Assembly (NCBI GenBank): GCA_913020075.1
Contig: CAJWAE010000015.1
Span: 1 to 33,004 of the forward strand
Source: an uncultured Flavobacteriaceae bacterium
GTDB lineage: Bacteria > Bacteroidota > Bacteroidia > Flavobacteriales > Flavobacteriaceae
Reading direction: 5' to 3'
DNA: 33,004 nucleotides
This document shows positions 18,735-26,986 of this stretch, piece after piece. Made by a program: the position numbers and the translations under genes. Every line of letters starts with the position of its first letter. Positions within the stretch are counted from its first letter, which is position 1. The notes below the pieces were generated by a model that had not been told where the DNA came from, searched no databases, and was given only the letters and a program-made list of their open reading frames with translations.

Positions 18735-19853
18735 TTATTCATTTAACATTACAGGCATTACTAACATTGTGATTAGTTCTCCATCTGAATTATGATCTAA
18801 GGGAGTAAGTATTCCAGCTCTATTGGGTAATGACATTGAAAGTTTTATGTCATCACAATTTAAATTATTAAGCATTTCAATTAAAAACCGAGAATTAAAT
18901 CCAATTTGGATATCATCACCTTGATAATCACAATCTAATCGTTCTTCTGCACTATTACTATAATCAAAATCTTCAGCAGAAATTTGTAATTCAGCTCCAG
19001 CAATTTTTAACCGAATTTGGTGAGTTGTTTTATTAGAAAAAATACTTACTCTACGAACTGAATTCAATAAAGTAGTTCTACTTAACTGCATTTGATTAGG
19101 ATTTTCTTTTGGAATTACTGCCTCATAATTAGGATATTTACCGTCAATAAGACGACAAGTTAACACAGAATTTCCAAAGCGAAACATGGCATTAGTATCA
19201 TTATATTCTATCGTAATTTCATCAGAATTTCCTAGTAAAATTCCTTTAAGTAATTGCAAAGGTTTTTTTGGCATAATAAACTCGGACGTATCATCAGCTG
19301 TTACATCAGTTCGAGTGTATTTAACTAATTTATGGGCATCTGTTGCAACAAATACTAGTGATTCAGAAGAAAACTGAAAAAAAACACCGCTCATTACCGG
19401 TCGTAAATCATCATTCCCACTGGCAAATAAAGTACTGTTTATTGCAGTGAACAATATTTCAGACTTAATCATTATTGATTTAGCATCTACAACTTGAGAT
19501 GCTTTAGGAAATTCATCTCCATCAACATATGCCAGAGCGTATTTACCGTTATTTGCAATAATTTCAACTGTATTTTTTTCTGTTTTAACAAAAGTAAGAG
19601 GTTGTTCAGGAAATGTTTTTAAAGTATCTAATAATAGTTTTGCCGGAAGAGCTATATTACTATTGCTTTCTGATTCTACCATTAAAGAAGTAGAGAATGT
19701 TGTTTCTAAGTCGGAAGCAGTAAGCGTGAGTTTATTATCATTGATTTCAAACAAAAAATTATCTAAAATCGGAAGTGTATTGGTGTTATTGATAACACCA
19801 CCAAGCATTTGAATTTCTTTAAGAAGAGTAGCACTAGAAACAATAAACTTCAT
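18735..19853 (-). CDS. dnaN: DNA polymerase III subunit beta (sliding clamp)
   Basis: The product is the ring-shaped clamp that tethers DNA polymerase III to its template. The 372 residues are of family length and fall into three similar domains of about 120 residues. The N-terminus MKFIVSSATLLKEIQMLGGV and the C-terminal end LITMLVMPVMLNE are typical. The latter is the family's MPM[R/K]L element, here MPVML. It is separated from gldG by a 145-bp gap holding a possible promoter inside a palindrome, so it probably has its own transcript. dnaA is not adjacent, so no replication origin is claimed here. Confidence 0.96.
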   Translation of the reverse strand: MKFIVSSATLLKEIQMLGGVINNTNTLPILDNFLFEINDNKLTLTASDLETTFSTSLMVESESNSNIALPAKLLLDTLKTFPEQPLTFVKTEKNTVEIIANNGKYALAYVDGDEFPKASQVVDAKSIMIKSEILFTAINSTLFASGNDDLRPVMSGVFFQFSSESLVFVATDAHKLVKYTRTDVTADDTSEFIMPKKPLQLLKGILLGNSDEITIEYNDTNAMFRFGNSVLTCRLIDGKYPNYEAVIPKENPNQMQLSRTTLLNSVRRVSIFSNKTTHQIRLKIAGAELQISAEDFDYSNSAEERLDCDYQGDDIQIGFNSRFLIEMLNNLNCDDIKLSMSLPNRAGILTPLDHNSDGELITMLVMPVMLNE

Positions 19854-19943
19854 GTATAAATATTTTATAAATAGGTGAAATGAAACTCACTAATAAGAAT
19901 TTAAATTTCTTAATATATAGTAATTCATCTTAAATAACTTTAC

Positions 19944-19959
19944 TTCAAATATATTTGAA
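19944..19959. repeat. Perfect 16-bp palindrome containing a possible dnaN promoter box
   Basis: TTCAAATATATTTGAA is identical to its reverse complement. On the minus strand it contains TATATTTG (19953-19946), which fits TAnnTTTG, with TTTA at the -33 place 19 bases upstream. The predicted start lies roughly 85 bases before the dnaN ATG. The same box is present on the plus strand but has no gene to serve there. The element could be an operator or only AT-rich coincidence. Confidence 0.45.
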
Positions 19960-19998
19960 ATGCTTTGATTCTTAAAAGAAACTTATTAACACTTAACA

Positions 19999-21648
19999 TC
20001 ATAAATGTTTACTTCTTATTAGTCTATAAACCCATCCAGTACAAATTATAAAAAAAAGAGGAGTTAATAAAACAAAACCTTTCCAACGAGTTATAGTTTT
20101 ATTAATTTTTTGCTTATCCAAAAAAGCAACTTCCCAGTTTTTTTTTCTTAAAGATAATAGTTCTTTATTATCCATCAGATGATGTATCGCATTCATTACA
20201 AGAGTCTTATTCCCATAAAAATTATTTGTCCATTTATCGAAGCCTAGAGTTAAGGGGAATCCTTTTTCTGTTTGATTTTCTGCAAGATTTCCATCTCCAA
20301 AAACAATCATTTTAATAATACCGTCATTTTTTATATTAGTAATAGAAAGTGGTTTTACTCTATTGTAAAATAATGATTTATTTTTACCTTCAATTAGTAT
20401 ACCTAATATTTTTGAAGATTCATTATAAATTGAGGGGTTTATTTTTAGAGTCACTTTTTCAAGTTCTATTAAAACAGGTGGTCCCTGAGATTTTGTGTAT
20501 TCAGAGGTTCGCATTAAAATTGTTTTGTTTAAGTCTGTATTTATAGTATCCAATGGACTAGCAAACTGACTGATTACAGTTCCTACATCTTTTCCTATAA
20601 GACTTGTGTTAAGTGGTTTGGACAAAGGATAGAATGGCCATGGATAGGGAATGTATTTAGTGTTATTGTTCTTGCCGTTTGCTAAAACAATGGGAGCACA
20701 ATATAAATCTTCAATTATTGTTTTTTTAATTTTGATTCCGATATTAAAAAAATAATCATTAAGATTTAGTTCTCTTGGAAAACCATATGTCTTACCGGAT
20801 AAATTAAAGAGACTATCTATATCAACTTGAATTCCGTCAACTAACCAAAGTTGTCCACCTCCATTCAACAAGTATTGATCCAGAATATATTTTTCACTTT
20901 GTGTAAATTCTGTTTTTGGATTAGATATTATTAAACCATCAAAGCGTTTGAGGTTTTCCAAAGCAGCTTGTTTAGTCACTCCTTTTGTTTTGAGATCGAA
21001 AGATGCTAGGTTATAATAAGAACGTAAACTTTTTAATAGATCTGCAAGCTTGACTTGTTCTGAAGTTTGATGAGAGGTCAAAATGGCTAAGTTGGGTTTT
21101 TCATTTAGAGTGACTTTGTGAAGACCTTCCATTATTTTGAATTCTAGCTGCTGTAATGAACGGACAATCTTTTTATTTTCAGTATCTCCAAGTTGTTTAG
21201 ATAATAAGGATACTCGTTCAGAATGTTCTCCTACATTAAGAATAATCCAAGGAAATATTATACTTTCTTTTCGATTTCCATTTGTGTTCTCAAAAACTAT
21301 TTCAGGTGTCATCCCATAGCGTTGCATTTCCTCAATTACATCCTCAGAATCACCAAATTCGTAAGGATTATTATAATTTAAAATAATATTGCCAGAATAT
21401 TTTTGTAATTGACTTAAAAGAGCATCCAGCTGATTTCGAAAACCAATAAATCTGTTAGGTAAATTTCCTTCAAGAAAAACATCTATTCGAATAGGTTCGT
21501 CAATTTTCACTAATTTAGAAATACTTCTTTTAGAAAGGCTATATCTCTTATCTTTAGTTAGATCATATTCTAAATCTAATAGTTTAAAAATCCCAATGAG
21601 ACTCAATACGATAATAAGAGTAAATAATGGTTTTTTCAAAATCTTCAT
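19999..21648 (-). CDS. gldG: Gliding motility-associated ABC transporter substrate-binding protein GldG
   Basis: GldG is the auxiliary component that works with GldF and the ATPase GldA in an ABC transporter linked to gliding motility in Bacteroidota. The 549-residue protein has an N-terminal membrane anchor (about 8-25), a long periplasmic region with the KDKRYSLSKRS motif just after the anchor, and a C-terminal membrane segment (about 523-542). The central region (LTSHQTSEQVKLADLLKSL and LNGGGQLWLVDG) fits the ABC-type uncharacterised transport family. The ATG follows the gldF stop codon with no spacer. gldA is absent from the window, as is usual, since it is often encoded elsewhere. Confidence 0.93.
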   Translation of the reverse strand: MKILKKPLFTLIIVLSLIGIFKLLDLEYDLTKDKRYSLSKRSISKLVKIDEPIRIDVFLEGNLPNRFIGFRNQLDALLSQLQKYSGNIILNYNNPYEFGDSEDVIEEMQRYGMTPEIVFENTNGNRKESIIFPWIILNVGEHSERVSLLSKQLGDTENKKIVRSLQQLEFKIMEGLHKVTLNEKPNLAILTSHQTSEQVKLADLLKSLRSYYNLASFDLKTKGVTKQAALENLKRFDGLIISNPKTEFTQSEKYILDQYLLNGGGQLWLVDGIQVDIDSLFNLSGKTYGFPRELNLNDYFFNIGIKIKKTIIEDLYCAPIVLANGKNNNTKYIPYPWPFYPLSKPLNTSLIGKDVGTVISQFASPLDTINTDLNKTILMRTSEYTKSQGPPVLIELEKVTLKINPSIYNESSKILGILIEGKNKSLFYNRVKPLSITNIKNDGIIKMIVFGDGNLAENQTEKGFPLTLGFDKWTNNFYGNKTLVMNAIHHLMDNKELLSLRKKNWEVAFLDKQKINKTITRWKGFVLLTPLFFIICTGWVYRLIRSKHL

Positions 21649-22380
21649 CTAAACTTGTTCTTTTTTAATAAGTTCAATACCAAACACGAAGAAGATAAAG
21701 AATATTCCAATAAAATAGATAATGTCTTCAAAAAGAATAATACCTCTACTTAAACTTAGGTAATGATCTTGAATTCCAATATCCGAAATAAATTCATATA
21801 GCCACGGTATAGTCGTGAAATCAGCAAGAAATGACCACAAATAAAATTGGGTAAAGCAAACCAAAAGAGATAGAAGAAATGAAGTGACTTGATTTCGAAA
21901 TAGTATAGAACAACAAAGTCCAATAGCCAAAAAAATTAAACCTACAGAAATTAAAGATATATATGATCCTATTATACTTCCCCAGTCCAAAGTTGAGTTA
22001 GGCTCAATTAATGCCGAAAGAGCTACTAAATTGATGAAAGTTAAAATTATAGCAATACCAAGTACAAGTGACAAACCAATAAGTTTTCCTCCAAAAATAT
22101 TAGATGGTTTTAATGGTTTGGTTAATAATAGCTCAAAAGTTCCTGAAGAAAGCTCTTCAGAAAAACTTCGCATACTTAAAGCTGGGATTAAAAAAAGAAA
22201 AAGCCAAGGAGAAAGCTCAAAAAAGGGGCTAAAATCTCCAAAACCAATATTTAGTAAATTAAATGGTGTATCAAAAAACCAAAGCATTAAAGTATTAATA
22301 GTTGAAAAACCTATAAGGACTAAGTAGCCACTTATGTTATTAAAAAAAAAGTAAAATTCTCGTTTAGCTATAGTTAACAT
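21649..22380 (-). CDS. gldF: Gliding motility-associated ABC transporter permease GldF
   Basis: This is a membrane permease with six predicted transmembrane helices, of the ABC-2 type, and the partner of GldG and GldA. Typical stretches are the cytoplasmic start TIAKREFYFFFNN, the FLIPALSMRSFSEELSSGTF element, and ELLLTKPLKPSNIFGGKL. A TTG nine bases upstream would extend the frame over the end of the preceding gene, but the ATG at 22380 lies one base after that gene's stop codon and gives the better N-terminus (243 residues). It forms a tight group with the DUF62 gene and gldG. Confidence 0.92.
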   Translation of the reverse strand: MLTIAKREFYFFFNNISGYLVLIGFSTINTLMLWFFDTPFNLLNIGFGDFSPFFELSPWLFLFLIPALSMRSFSEELSSGTFELLLTKPLKPSNIFGGKLIGLSLVLGIAIILTFINLVALSALIEPNSTLDWGSIIGSYISLISVGLIFLAIGLCCSILFRNQVTSFLLSLLVCFTQFYLWSFLADFTTIPWLYEFISDIGIQDHYLSLSRGIILFEDIIYFIGIFFIFFVFGIELIKKEQV

Positions 22381-22381
22381 G

Positions 22382-23212
22382 TCAGTCAAATTGAACGGTT
22401 ATAGGATCTCTATAGTCTAAGCCGAAAAGACTGTGGGCACTTCCTACGGTTAATGGATTACTCTTGTAAACAGCAAGTTCTAGATGTCCGGCTGAATTAA
22501 ACAAAGCTAATTTTTTACCGTCTTCTTCTCGCTTCTCTCTTGGTAAATCAAAATTAATAGCCTGACTATAACTATTGTAAATATTCCTGAATTTTATTGT
22601 TCGAGCGTATATTATAAAATTTCTTGATTTTCCAATATCTTTAAAAAGCTTCTGGGTAATATTGGTAATGATATTCCCATAATTATCAATATAAATAACA
22701 CTTCCTAAAATTTTATCGCCTTTGGGATTAATTACAGGTTTTATATTAGTTAATTCTTTAATGTGATCAATAGACTTACCAATTATTTCTAAAGCTCCTT
22801 TTCTTGCTATGTGTGCAGCTACATGAATGAAAATATCCAAAACTGGAAAGGAACTTATGATAGAATTATGAATATTAATACTCACTGTTTTTTCAGCTAT
22901 TAAGTCTTCTTTAATCAATGATAAAACTCCAGTATCAGCTCCAATAAAATAATGGGAATCAAATTTCATTGCAATATGAATATTTTCTGGCGTAAATTCA
23001 GATTCCACTCCAATAATATGAATACTTCCTTCTGGAAAGGCTTTGTATGCATTTTTTAAAATATATGCTGTTTCGGAGTGATTATAAGGGCTTATTTCAT
23101 GAGAAATGTCTACTATAATAGCATCTGGAATTTCTCTAATAAGTGCAGCTTTTATTACAGATATAGAGTAATCTTTATGTCCAAAATCGGTAGTTAGAGT
23201 GACGATGGTCAT
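22382..23212 (-). CDS. S-adenosylmethionine hydrolase / hydroxide adenosyltransferase family protein (DUF62)
   Basis: The 276-residue protein begins with the family motif VTLTTDFGHKDYSISVIK, including the conserved Asp9. It continues with IVDISHEISPYN, FIGADTGVLSLI and a C-terminal beta domain (GSVIYIDNYGNIITNIT). Characterised relatives hydrolyse SAM to adenosine and methionine, or halogenate it. The Arg-containing DPGVGTxRR stretch of those enzymes is replaced here by GVESEFTPENIHI, so catalysis by the known Asp-Arg-His mechanism is uncertain. From memory, flavobacterial members share this difference. It lies upstream of gldF and is divergent from phoH. No direct link to gliding is known to me. 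Confidence 0.87.
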   Translation of the reverse strand: MTIVTLTTDFGHKDYSISVIKAALIREIPDAIIVDISHEISPYNHSETAYILKNAYKAFPEGSIHIIGVESEFTPENIHIAMKFDSHYFIGADTGVLSLIKEDLIAEKTVSINIHNSIISSFPVLDIFIHVAAHIARKGALEIIGKSIDHIKELTNIKPVINPKGDKILGSVIYIDNYGNIITNITQKLFKDIGKSRNFIIYARTIKFRNIYNSYSQAINFDLPREKREEDGKKLALFNSAGHLELAVYKSNPLTVGSAHSLFGLDYRDPITVQFD

Positions 23213-23281
23213 AAAGTTTAAATTACTTAAATTAATTAATTAAAATTATACTATTTTTATAAGCAGACATCTACATTGCAA

Positions 23282-23289
23282 CAAAAATA
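23282..23289 (-). promoter_or_regulatory. Possible -7 promoter box of the DUF62-gldF-gldG group
   Basis: TATTTTTG on the minus strand fits TAnnTTTG and lies about 70 bases before the DUF62 ATG, in the 99-bp gap shared with phoH. No -33 TTTG is present at the right distance. Confidence 0.33.
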
Positions 23290-23311
23290 ATTTATTTTAA
23301 ACTAGTAGCCT

Positions 23312-24265
23312 TTGAATGAAATTAAAATTGATTTATCTGAAATAAATCTGCAAGATTTTTTTGGAAATCAAAACACTCATATTGAAAAGATTAGAAACAT
23401 TTTTCCTGAAATCAAAATTGTCGCTAGAGGAAATAACCTAAAAGCGTATGGTGAAAAATCTACAATAATAGATTTTAACAAAAGAATTGCCGAATTAATC
23501 ACTTATTTTATTGAATACAATGTTTTAAATGATGAAATTATTGAACGTATAATGAATTCAGAAAATCAAGAAAAAATAAATTTAAATGGTGAAATTGATT
23601 CTCCTATACTTTATGGGGTAGGAGGTAGGATAATTAAAGCAAAAACATTTAATCAAAACAGGTTAGTAAAATCCATAAAAAAAAACGACATGGTTTTTGC
23701 AATAGGACCTGCTGGAACTGGAAAAACCTATACAGGTGTTGCGCTAGCTGTTAATGCTTTAAAGCAAAAAAAAGTCAAACGAATTGTATTAACTCGTCCA
23801 GCTGTAGAAGCTGGAGAAAATTTAGGATTTTTACCAGGTGATTTAAATGAAAAACTAGATCCATATATGCAGCCTCTTTATGATGCATTACGAGATATGA
23901 TACCAAACGAAACATTAAAAAATTATATTGAAAAAGGTATTATTCAAATAGCTCCTTTAGCTTTTATGCGCGGTCGAACATTGGATAATGCTTTTGTTAT
24001 TTTAGATGAAGCACAAAATACAACACATTCTCAAATGAAAATGTTTTTAACTCGCATGGGTAAAAACGCAAAATTCTTGCTAACTGGTGATCCTGGTCAA
24101 ATTGATTTACCAAGAAGAATGGTTTCTGGTCTTAAAGAGGCACTTTTGATTTTAAATAGTACTGATGGAATAGGAATAGTTTATTTAGACGATAAGGATG
24201 TTATTAGGCATCCATTAGTTAAAAAAGTTATTAATGCATATAAAACTATTGAACACGATAATTAA
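23312..24265 (+). CDS. PhoH-family ATPase
   Basis: This cytoplasmic P-loop ATPase has 317 residues. An N-terminal KH-like region (about 1-90, with [12 protein letters not shown]) precedes the nucleotide domain, which has Walker A GPAGTGKT at 132-139 and Walker [12 protein letters not shown]. The family is related to superfamily I helicases and is thought to act in RNA metabolism. The start must be the TTG at 23312: an in-frame TAG stands at 23306-23308, and the N-terminus read from the TTG (fMet-NEIKIDL) matches relatives. The ATG four bases further on is out of frame and opens only a 9-codon frame. purC follows 2 bases downstream. Confidence 0.92.
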   Translation: MNEIKIDLSEINLQDFFGNQNTHIEKIRNIFPEIKIVARGNNLKAYGEKSTIIDFNKRIAELITYFIEYNVLNDEIIERIMNSENQEKINLNGEIDSPILYGVGGRIIKAKTFNQNRLVKSIKKNDMVFAIGPAGTGKTYTGVALAVNALKQKKVKRIVLTRPAVEAGENLGFLPGDLNEKLDPYMQPLYDALRDMIPNETLKNYIEKGIIQIAPLAFMRGRTLDNAFVILDEAQNTTHSQMKMFLTRMGKNAKFLLTGDPGQIDLPRRMVSGLKEALLILNSTDGIGIVYLDDKDVIRHPLVKKVINAYKTIEHDN

Positions 24266-24267
24266 CT

Positions 24268-25218
24268 ATGACTAATACATTAATGTATACAGACCTTAAG
24301 TTGGATGGATTCAATTCTAAATATATAGGTAAAGTAAGAGAAGTTTATCGATTGAATGAAAATTCTTTAATTATGATTTCAACAGATCGTATTTCAGCAT
24401 TTGATATTATTTTACCAAATGGAATACCATACAAAGGACAAATATTAAATCAAATTTCTAAACAAATGTTAGATTCCACTTCAGATATTGTTCCAAATTG
24501 GCTGGAAGCTTCTCCAGATCCTAATGTTTCTATTGGAGTAGCATGTGAGCCTTTCAAAATAGAAATGGTTATTCGTGGCTATTTATCTGGTCATGCGTCT
24601 AGAACATATAAAAAGGGATTAAAAACACTGTGTGGTGTCAAAATGCAAGAAGGAATGATTGAAAATGATCGATTTAATAAACCGATTATTACACCCTCAA
24701 CAAAAGCTCAAGAGGGACACGATGAGGATATTTCTCGAGAAGAAATCATTAAACAAGGTATAGTAAGTGAATCAGACTATATTCAGCTTGAAAACTTCAC
24801 AAAAAAACTTTTTGAAAGGGGTACTGAAATAGCTAAAAAACAGGGACTTATACTTGTTGATACTAAATATGAATTTGGAAAAACAAATGATGGAAAAATT
24901 CTTCTAATCGATGAAATTCATACACCCGATTCTTCAAGATATTTTTATGAACAAGGATATGCTGAGCGTCAAGCCAAAAGATTGCCACAAAAACAGTTGT
25001 CCAAAGAGTTTGTTAGACAATGGCTTATTAGCAATGACTTTCAAGGACTAGAGGGACAAAAACCACCTTTAATGGATGATAAAATAATTGAATCTATTTC
25101 TGAAAGATATATTGAGTTGTATGAAAAAATAACGGGTAAAGTTTTTTTAAAAGCTCCCGTCAATAAAATTAATGAGAGGATACAATCTAATATTTTAAAT
25201 TATTTTGGTCAAATCTAG
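24268..25218 (+). CDS. purC: Phosphoribosylaminoimidazole-succinocarboxamide synthase
   Basis: SAICAR synthetase joins aspartate to CAIR with ATP in purine synthesis. At 316 residues it is the longer form seen in Bacteroidota and eukaryotes. Conserved stretches are GKVREVY near the start, [39 protein letters not shown], the phosphate-binding [11 protein letters not shown], and [14 protein letters not shown]. It sits 2 bases behind phoH, so the two probably share an mRNA, and it converges with miaA across a 27-bp AT-rich spacer with no clear terminator. Confidence 0.96.
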   Translation: MTNTLMYTDLKLDGFNSKYIGKVREVYRLNENSLIMISTDRISAFDIILPNGIPYKGQILNQISKQMLDSTSDIVPNWLEASPDPNVSIGVACEPFKIEMVIRGYLSGHASRTYKKGLKTLCGVKMQEGMIENDRFNKPIITPSTKAQEGHDEDISREEIIKQGIVSESDYIQLENFTKKLFERGTEIAKKQGLILVDTKYEFGKTNDGKILLIDEIHTPDSSRYFYEQGYAERQAKRLPQKQLSKEFVRQWLISNDFQGLEGQKPPLMDDKIIESISERYIELYEKITGKVFLKAPVNKINERIQSNILNYFGQI

Positions 25219-25245
25219 CTTAAATTTTATTTATTTTTAAAACTG

Positions 25246-26142
25246 TTATTTCAATAGTTTTAATACATCTTCAACAGATGTTTTTGCTGAAAGTCTAATA
25301 GCATTTTCATATTTATTAAACCAAGTAATTTGTCTTTTTGCATAACGCCTGCTATTTTTTTTAATTTCGTTAACTGCATTTTCAAGAGTTTGTGATTTTT
25401 CGTAATATGGAAAAAGCTCTTTATAACCAACTGTTTTGAGAGGGAAAAGATTTTTTTGTTTACTTAGAAGTCTTGCCTCATCTTCCAATCCATTACTTAT
25501 CATAATATCTACACGTTGGTTTATTTTTTCATATAATATATTACGTGGAGAAGATAATACAATGATTTTCGAAATAAAATTCCGTGGCTTTCTTTCTTTA
25601 CCCAAAAAAGAAGAATAGGGTTGATCTGAAGCTATGCATACTTCCAATGCACGAATTAGTCGTGCTGGGTTTTTAATATCAACACGGCTGTAATATTTAG
25701 GATCTTTCTTGAGCAATAAATCTTGAATCCCTTTCAAGCCGTGCGTTTGGTAAAATATTTTGATTTGACTTCTTGTTTCTTGAGGAATTTCCGGAAAATC
25801 ATCTATTCCAAACATAACTGCATCTGCATACATTCCAGACCCACCAACCATAATGATATTGTCGTTTTCATAAAAAAGCTCTTTCAATTTCATAACAGCA
25901 TCTTTTTCATAATCACCAACTGTATAAAGATTATTTATCGATATGTGTTGTATAAAATGATGAGGAATTTGTTCTAGTTGTTCCTTGTTTGGTACTGCTG
26001 TTCCAATATTCATTTCTTTATAAAACTGTCTTGAGTCACATGAAATGATTTCTGTATTTAAAACTGTGGCAAGTTCAATGCTTAATTTTGTTTTACCTAT
26101 CCCCGTTGGACCAGCTATATATATAAGAGTCTTAAGTGACAT
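25246..26142 (-). CDS. miaA: tRNA dimethylallyltransferase
   Basis: MiaA transfers a dimethylallyl group to the N6 of adenosine 37 in tRNAs that read codons starting with U. The 298 residues include the P-loop GPTGIGKT (11-18), SCDSRQFYKEMNIGTA with the general-base Asp, VGGSGMYADAV, and the C-terminal KTVGYKELFPYYE plus RRYAKRQITWFNKY tRNA-binding segments. The start overlaps the end of the upstream potassium-channel gene by 11 bases, which suggests coupled translation. Confidence 0.96.
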   Translation of the reverse strand: MSLKTLIYIAGPTGIGKTKLSIELATVLNTEIISCDSRQFYKEMNIGTAVPNKEQLEQIPHHFIQHISINNLYTVGDYEKDAVMKLKELFYENDNIIMVGGSGMYADAVMFGIDDFPEIPQETRSQIKIFYQTHGLKGIQDLLLKKDPKYYSRVDIKNPARLIRALEVCIASDQPYSSFLGKERKPRNFISKIIVLSSPRNILYEKINQRVDIMISNGLEDEARLLSKQKNLFPLKTVGYKELFPYYEKSQTLENAVNEIKKNSRRYAKRQITWFNKYENAIRLSAKTSVEDVLKLLK

Positions 26143-26944
26143 GATTTAATGATTTTCCACATTTATGACAATAAATAGCATTTTCCTTATGTTCACTTGT
26201 CAAGCAATATGGGCAAGCTTGAGTGTTAGTGTCTATTGCATTTTTCTTTGATATTTCTGCTGTAATAATTCCAGTTGGAACAGCTATTATGCCATAACCC
26301 ATAATCATAATTATAGAAGCAATAAATTGTCCTAAAGGACTTTGGGGAGCAATATCTCCATAACCAACAGTAGTAAGAGTGACAATAGACCAATAAATAC
26401 TTTTAGGTATACTTGAAAATCCACTTTCTTCTGATTCAATCAAATACATGATTGTTCCAAAAATTATACATAAAACAATAACACCAAAAATAAAAACAAA
26501 AATTTTAGCCCTACTTGCACGCAATGCTTTAATTAATGAATTTGACTCTCCAACATAATGAGTTAGTTTTAATATTCTAAAAATTCTTAGAAGTCTTAGA
26601 GCCTTAAGAGCAACTAAACTATGCGTTCCTAAAAAAATTAATGAAAGGTATTTTGGAATAGTTGATAATAGATCAATTATACCAAAAAAGCTAAAAATAT
26701 ATTTGTATGGTTTAGGAACACTTAAAATTCTAAAAACATACTCTATTGTGAATAGAATGGTTATAATCCATTCTGCAATATTCAAATATTTGTGATAAAG
26801 TAGATCGATGGAAACAATGCTTTCTAAAGAAACAAGTAGAACACTTAGTAAAATGCAAATAAGGAGTATTATATCAAAAAGTTTTCCTGATTTAGTGTCT
26901 GCCTCATATATAACCTCATGCAATCTATGTTGCCATTTTTTCAT
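26132..26944 (-). CDS. Voltage-gated-type potassium channel with C-terminal zinc ribbon
   Basis: The 270-residue membrane protein has the six-helix voltage-gated channel layout. The fourth helix carries a positive residue at every third position (Lys114, Arg117, Arg120, Arg123, Lys126), which is a voltage-sensor pattern. The pore has the potassium selectivity filter TTVGYGD at 191-197. The C-terminus holds a small zinc ribbon with Cys244, Cys247, Cys259 and Cys262. Function as a K+ channel is well supported by the filter; gating and the role of the zinc ribbon are unknown. It overlaps miaA by 11 bases and lies 42 bases after the nuclease gene. Confidence 0.92.
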   Translation of the reverse strand: MKKWQHRLHEVIYEADTKSGKLFDIILLICILLSVLLVSLESIVSIDLLYHKYLNIAEWIITILFTIEYVFRILSVPKPYKYIFSFFGIIDLLSTIPKYLSLIFLGTHSLVALKALRLLRIFRILKLTHYVGESNSLIKALRASRAKIFVFIFGVIVLCIIFGTIMYLIESEESGFSSIPKSIYWSIVTLTTVGYGDIAPQSPLGQFIASIIMIMGYGIIAVPTGIITAEISKKNAIDTNTQACPYCLTSEHKENAIYCHKCGKSLNHVT

Positions 26945-26986
26945 ATTTTTTTAATTAAAATTATCGTATTTAAGTATTTTTAAAAA

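Noticed and set aside
18712-18739. Weak inverted repeat between the convergent capB-like gene and dnaN (AGTAATTT / AAATTATT), considered as a two-way terminator
   Set aside because: The stem is eight pairs, nearly all A-T with one G-U, has a 12-base loop, and overlaps the dnaN stop codon. Such structures arise easily by chance at this base composition.
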